DNA of 10,111 bases from Promethearchaeota archaeon. Its GTDB lineage: Archaea > Asgardarchaeota > Lokiarchaeia > Sigyniarchaeales > SOKP01. A program made the translations under genes and the position numbers. A model generated the notes under the pieces. That model was given only the letters and a program-made list of their open reading frames with translations, was not told where the DNA came from and did not search any database. Positions within the stretch are counted from its first letter, which is position 1, and the number at the start of each line of letters is the position of its first letter. The DNA lies in the NCBI GenBank assembly GCA_030615235.1, contig JAUWZR010000077.1:1-10111 (forward strand), written 5' to 3'. This document shows positions 6,971-10,111 of this stretch, one piece after another.

Positions 6971-6977
6971 TGACCTC
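6971..6977 (-). promoter_or_regulatory. Strong Shine-Dalgarno of the GTPase gene
   Basis: On the - strand GAGGTCA lies 6 nt before the ATG. It is the best ribosome binding site in the window and fixes the start of the GTPase. Confidence 0.7.
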
Positions 6978-7000
6978 ATTTAATAATTAAAGACAAGTTT

Positions 7001-7011
7001 AATTTTATAAA
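7001..7011 (-). promoter_or_regulatory. Candidate TATA box of the GTPase gene
   Basis: The - strand reads TTTATAAAATT here, close to the archaeal TATA consensus. Transcription starting about 25 nt downstream (near 6978-6982) would leave a leader of some 15 nt that just includes the Shine-Dalgarno. This suggests the GTPase is transcribed apart from the helicase gene 109 bp upstream. Confidence 0.4.
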
Positions 7012-7047
7012 CTAATAATAATAATTATTTATTAAACTTTGTAAATC

Positions 7048-7065
7048 AAAAAGTTTTTTCTTTTT
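7048..7065 (-). terminator. Candidate terminator after the helicase gene
   Basis: Just past the helicase stop, the - strand has AAAAAG, a six-A loop, then CTTTTT followed by GATTT. This makes a 6-bp inverted repeat running into a T-rich end. The stem is weak (five A-T pairs and one G-C), so the T tract may matter more than the hairpin. Confidence 0.35.
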
Positions 7066-7073
7066 AATTAGCT

Positions 7074-8231
7074 TTAGTAAAAAGGATTATGATAATGAAC
7101 CTTTGCTCCTCTTTCTTGGGAATCTATGGTTCTTAACCTAATTTCCTTGTCAATTAATCCCTCGATGTGGCAGAGATATTCGTATTCATCTTTAACACAT
7201 AGGGTTATAGCAACTCCGAGTTTATTCATGCGAGATGTCCTTCCTATTCGATGTACATAATTTTCTGGATATTTAGGAATATCGTAATTAAATACATGGG
7301 ATATGTTATTGATGTCTAAGCCCCGTGCAGCCACATCCGTTGCGATCAGTATATTAATTTTGTGGTTTTTGAATGCTTTTAAAATCTTTTCTCTTTGAAA
7401 TTGCGACAAATCTCCCGAAATGAGATCTACTCTATAGTTGAAATTATCACGGGATTTCAATCTATTAGTTAACCAAGAAGCTGTTTTCTTGGTGTTTACG
7501 AAGACCAAGAGGTGCTCAGGTTTTTCTCTTCTTAGGATTTTGATGAATGTTTTAAATTTATCTCTATAATTATTTATCATGTAATAGAATTGTCTCGTAT
7601 TCCTAACAGTTAAGGTATCTCTACTCAAATCAAGAAATTCAAATTTATTCTTAGAATACTTCTTTACTAATTCTCTGATTCTGTTGTCAAAAGTAGCAGA
7701 GAATAACATAAATTGATAATTCGTATGGACTTGATCTAAAATATATTTTACATCCGGAGTAAAACCCATATCAAACATCCTATCAGCTTCGTCGACAACA
7801 ACAAATCTTATGTCGTTTAACCTTAGCTTTCTTCTTTTGTATAAATCGATTATTCTTCCAGGAGTTCCAATGATTATATTTATTCCGTTCTCCAATTTTG
7901 TTATTTGGTTATTGATAGAAACACCTCCATATATTGGAAATGCCTTTACCTTTGAATTCCCCAAGTCTCTGATAACTTCGTAAATTTGATTCGCTAACTC
8001 TCGCGTTGGGACTAAAATTAAAGCTTCATTGCGCTTATATTCCAGGCTTTCTATAATTGGAAGTACAAAAGCTAAAGTCTTGCCACTACCTGTCCTCGCT
8101 TGAGCCATAATATTCTGGCCCTTTAAAATTAAAGGTATAGACTTTTGTTGGACAGGTGTGGGTTTTAAAATATTAATTTTTTTTAAAGCATTAACGTTAA
8201 ATTCGTTAATTCCTAATTGTTTAAAATTCAA
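7074..8231 (-). CDS. DEAD-box ATP-dependent RNA helicase
   Basis: This 385-residue helicase core unwinds short RNA duplexes and acts in RNA folding, ribosome assembly or decay. All superfamily-2 motifs are seen: Q motif (PTPVQQKSIP, 24-33), I ARTGSGKT (45-52), Ia PTRELA (75-80), Ib TPGR (123-126), II DEAD (147-150), III SAT (178-180), IV LVFVNTK (242-248), V ATDVAARGLDI (297-307) and VI HRIGRTSR (327-334). Motif VI usually reads HRIGRTGR, so Ser333 is a small departure. Only about 50 residues follow motif VI, without an RGG tail or RNA-binding domain, so specificity must come from the core or partners. The start is TTG: an in-frame TGA lies four codons upstream, and the next ATG (Met42) would remove the Q motif. 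AGTGA about 10 nt upstream is a weak Shine-Dalgarno. Which DEAD-box subgroup it belongs to (CshA/RhlE/DeaD-like) cannot be told. Confidence 0.95.
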   Translation of the reverse strand: MNFKQLGINEFNVNALKKINILKPTPVQQKSIPLILKGQNIMAQARTGSGKTLAFVLPIIESLEYKRNEALILVPTRELANQIYEVIRDLGNSKVKAFPIYGGVSINNQITKLENGINIIIGTPGRIIDLYKRRKLRLNDIRFVVVDEADRMFDMGFTPDVKYILDQVHTNYQFMLFSATFDNRIRELVKKYSKNKFEFLDLSRDTLTVRNTRQFYYMINNYRDKFKTFIKILRREKPEHLLVFVNTKKTASWLTNRLKSRDNFNYRVDLISGDLSQFQREKILKAFKNHKINILIATDVAARGLDINNISHVFNYDIPKYPENYVHRIGRTSRMNKLGVAITLCVKDEYEYLCHIEGLIDKEIRLRTIDSQERGAKVHYHNPFY

Positions 8232-8361
8232 TTTATTAATTCACTAAATAGTTCTTACTTTTTCACTCTTAATCGAGTAAATAAATATTTTAAGAAAGAT
8301 AAACTTTTGTAAAATTCACTTTCTCGATAAAAACAGTTCATTGGTTCGATTCAAAATTAAT
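8232..8361 (-). promoter_or_regulatory. Intergenic region upstream of the helicase gene
   Basis: This 130-bp spacer is the longest gap in the window. It lies between the methyltransferase stop and the helicase TTG and should hold the helicase promoter. A/T-rich TATA-like sequence is present (AAAATATTTATTTA on the - strand, about 8280-8293). A short imperfect palindrome (ACTC..GAGT, 8265-8278) lies nearby. Neither is strong enough to call alone. No open frame or RNA gene is seen. Confidence 0.35.
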
Positions 8362-10110
8362 TTAAATCTGAAAAACGGCTTTTTTAGTTAAAATATCCAA
8401 TTTAATTAATTTTGGGTTGATAAAAATTCTTACTTTTTCAGATGTAATGTTTTTATTATTAAATACTAAATCTTGCACGATGGATTGGTATTTTTTAGAT
8501 TTTTTAGCCAATTTTCGGTGTGTGTCGTTATTGTTATCATATATCGGTAATGGGAAAGAAAACGGTCTTTTATGAATGTGTCTACTTGATTTTATCAACT
8601 TAATGTTTTTTGATAATACCGGAGAATTGAAAATTGCGCAAAGATAATGTGCTTCGTTAAGTGAATTGGTAGAGAAATAATAATTTTCAGAACAAATAAT
8701 AATGCCGTTATCTTCGTTATCAATAACAGCTGATTTTAAACGTGAGCCGCTTGCGTTGTAAACAACAATATATTGTTTATTACTTGCTTGTTTAGTCAAT
8801 TTGTTCCAGTAATTCAAGTTTAAAAAGAGTGTATCAATATTGCTCGTTCCTTTTTTATTTTTTTTGTAGAAGTTATTAATTTCAGTGTAAAAGCTTAGAG
8901 CTTTAGGATTACTATTAAGAAGCTTTTCATCCCACTGTAGAGACTCATTCACGGGTAAGAAGACATTTTTAAATTCTTTAATGTAAAAAGGAATCAAATC
9001 TTTGTTTAAAAACGACTTAAATCCAAATTTACTTTCAATCAATTTCTCTTGAAAACTATATCTCCAAACCTTCTTAGCCCGCGTAATTACACCGGAATCG
9101 GAAGATATTTCTAATAAATCGTCATTTATTTTCTCTATTTTAAAGAAAACGAGTGCTCTAGGTACTAGGGTTGCTCCTTGAAAGAATTTAGTTTTGTAAG
9201 GACTTTTTGAAAGCGTGTCCAAAAATTTCAACTCTTTTTCGGGCAAAATGATTTTGGCTCCTCTTTCGTCGTATTCAAAACTAGAATATTTTGTTTCATT
9301 TTGAAGTTCGAGATTATTGTCAAATATCATTGCTTTAATCGGATATTTTTCTGTAATTTTTATTTCCGATCTTGTACCTACATATTTAGCCTTCAAACAG
9401 ATATGGTTAACATTAAAGAAATAGTTATTTGGGAAATCCCAGATTACGATCTTGTTAAATATAGAGAATCTACGGAACTTAAAGCAATGATCTCCATTCA
9501 ACACGCTCTTGGGCATAACAAAAAATATAATTCCCTTAATTTTTAGAAATTTTAGGGGTATTGCGAAGAAAAAAATGGATGCCAGTTCAATATGAGTAAT
9601 ATATTGGCTTGAAGGTTTAATTCCTAATGTCTCTGATAATTTACGGATTTTTAATTGATAGGATTTATCATTAATTTCTTTATAAGTTAGCCAGGGGGGA
9701 TTACCAATGATTAAATCAATTGATTTGTTAAGTTTTGATATCTCTTTTTCTATTTTTGGCTTGGCATGTTCAGGAAAGAGAGAATCGATTAAAAAGATAT
9801 TAATTCTCGGCATTTTGCTAATTTCTCCATTGAAGTAATCCAAAAATAACAATAAAAAATTCACTTTTGCTGTGAAGGTTGCTAAAGGATTGATATCAAA
9901 TCCATAAATGTTATTTATTGCTTCATTTTTTACTGATTCATTATTACCAGAATTAAAAATTCGAACTATGAGTTTTATTAAAAAACTACCAGAACCACAA
10001 GAAGGATCTAATGTTTTTAAACCAATTTTATAGGATTCATTTATCATTTTTTCAACAAGGTTTGACGGTGTATAAAATTCGCCGATTTTATGTCGCGTCT
10101 CAACATGAAA
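8362..10110 (-). CDS. N6-adenine DNA methyltransferase (Eco57I/PglX-like), 5' end outside window
   Basis: This protein probably transfers methyl groups from S-adenosylmethionine to adenine N6 in DNA. The frame stays open through the window edge, and the codons before the internal ATG (10047) encode the typical lead-in HKIGEFYTPSNLVEKM, so the gene starts beyond the window. Numbered from that ATG: AdoMet motif I LDPSCGSGSFL (13-23), a motif-II-like GFDINPLAT (49-57) and catalytic motif IV NPPW (116-119). The roughly 440 residues after NPPW look like a target-recognition region, with GATLVPRALVFFKI and, near the end, YLCAIFNSP and HIHKRPFSFPLPIYD, blocks I recall from type IIG and PglX-like enzymes. 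I see no PD-(D/E)XK nuclease motif in the visible part, though an N-terminal domain could lie off-window. It could be type I HsdM-like, type IIG, BREX PglX, or an orphan. No partner gene is visible on the 3' side. Composition is very A/T-rich. Confidence 0.88.
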   Translation of the reverse strand, partial: FHVETRHKIGEFYTPSNLVEKMINESYKIGLKTLDPSCGSGSFLIKLIVRIFNSGNNESVKNEAINNIYGFDINPLATFTAKVNFLLLFLDYFNGEISKMPRINIFLIDSLFPEHAKPKIEKEISKLNKSIDLIIGNPPWLTYKEINDKSYQLKIRKLSETLGIKPSSQYITHIELASIFFFAIPLKFLKIKGIIFFVMPKSVLNGDHCFKFRRFSIFNKIVIWDFPNNYFFNVNHICLKAKYVGTRSEIKITEKYPIKAMIFDNNLELQNETKYSSFEYDERGAKIILPEKELKFLDTLSKSPYKTKFFQGATLVPRALVFFKIEKINDDLLEISSDSGVITRAKKVWRYSFQEKLIESKFGFKSFLNKDLIPFYIKEFKNVFLPVNESLQWDEKLLNSNPKALSFYTEINNFYKKNKKGTSNIDTLFLNLNYWNKLTKQASNKQYIVVYNASGSRLKSAVIDNEDNGIIICSENYYFSTNSLNEAHYLCAIFNSPVLSKNIKLIKSSRHIHKRPFSFPLPIYDNNNDTHRKLAKKSKKYQSIVQDLVFNNKNITSEKVRIFINPKLIKLDILTKKAVFQI

Positions 10111-10111
10111 C

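Noticed and set aside
8265..8278. Short palindrome ACTC..GAGT upstream of the helicase gene as an operator.
   Set aside because: The arms are only four bases and such repeats are expected by chance. There is no second copy nearby.
8341..8360. GGTTCGATTC on the + strand, like a tRNA T-arm.
   Set aside because: The flanking bases do not form a T-stem (ATTGG against CAAAA leaves two mismatches), and no acceptor, D or anticodon arm was found around it.
9301..9546. Open frame of 81 codons on the + strand inside the methyltransferase gene.
   Set aside because: It lies antisense to a conserved coding region, has no recognisable domain, and is explained by the A/T-rich opposite frame.

Overview
The window is AT-rich, with frequent ATA (Ile) and AGA (Arg) codons. 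It looks like a piece of an archaeal chromosome, and an Asgard (Lokiarchaeia-like) genome is my best guess. The guess rests on four things: an MglA-type small GTPase as a stand-alone gene, an adjacent gyrB-gyrA pair (an order found in gyrase-bearing archaea), T-rich gene ends and TATA-like boxes upstream of some genes, and weak or absent Shine-Dalgarno sites mixed with a few good ones. No rRNA or ribosomal protein is present to fix the taxonomy, so this is inference. A bacterium that carries MglA-type GTPases cannot be excluded.

Left part (1-4326, + strand): the 3' portion of gyrB, cut by the window edge, is followed after 41 bp by a complete gyrA. Together they encode the two subunits of DNA gyrase, the ATP-driven enzyme that introduces negative supercoils. 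Every catalytic motif that falls in the window is intact. Both subunits carry acidic low-complexity segments, and three quinolone-contact positions naturally hold residues known as resistance substitutions elsewhere.

Middle part (4350-6300): a small cupin gene converges on gyrA. A 72-bp divergent promoter region separates it from a rightward pair. The first gene of the pair encodes a cytosolic protein with a GldG/IFT52-like (GIFT-type) N-terminal region, and the second an MJ0936/YfcE-type metallophosphoesterase.

Right part (6350-10111, all on the - strand; order of transcription is right to left): an N6-adenine-type DNA methyltransferase whose 5' end lies beyond the window, then a DEAD-box RNA helicase that apparently starts at TTG, then an MglA-like GTPase with its own TATA box and strong Shine-Dalgarno. 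The 5' half of the GTPase gene is clearly richer in G+C than its surroundings.

There is no CRISPR array, transposon, tRNA or rRNA gene that I can support, and no non-coding stretch longer than 130 bp. Most of the window is housekeeping. The points worth a second look are the natural make-up of the gyrase drug pocket, the GIFT-like protein close to an MglA-like GTPase, the compositional step within the GTPase gene, and the methyltransferase of unknown system type at the right edge.
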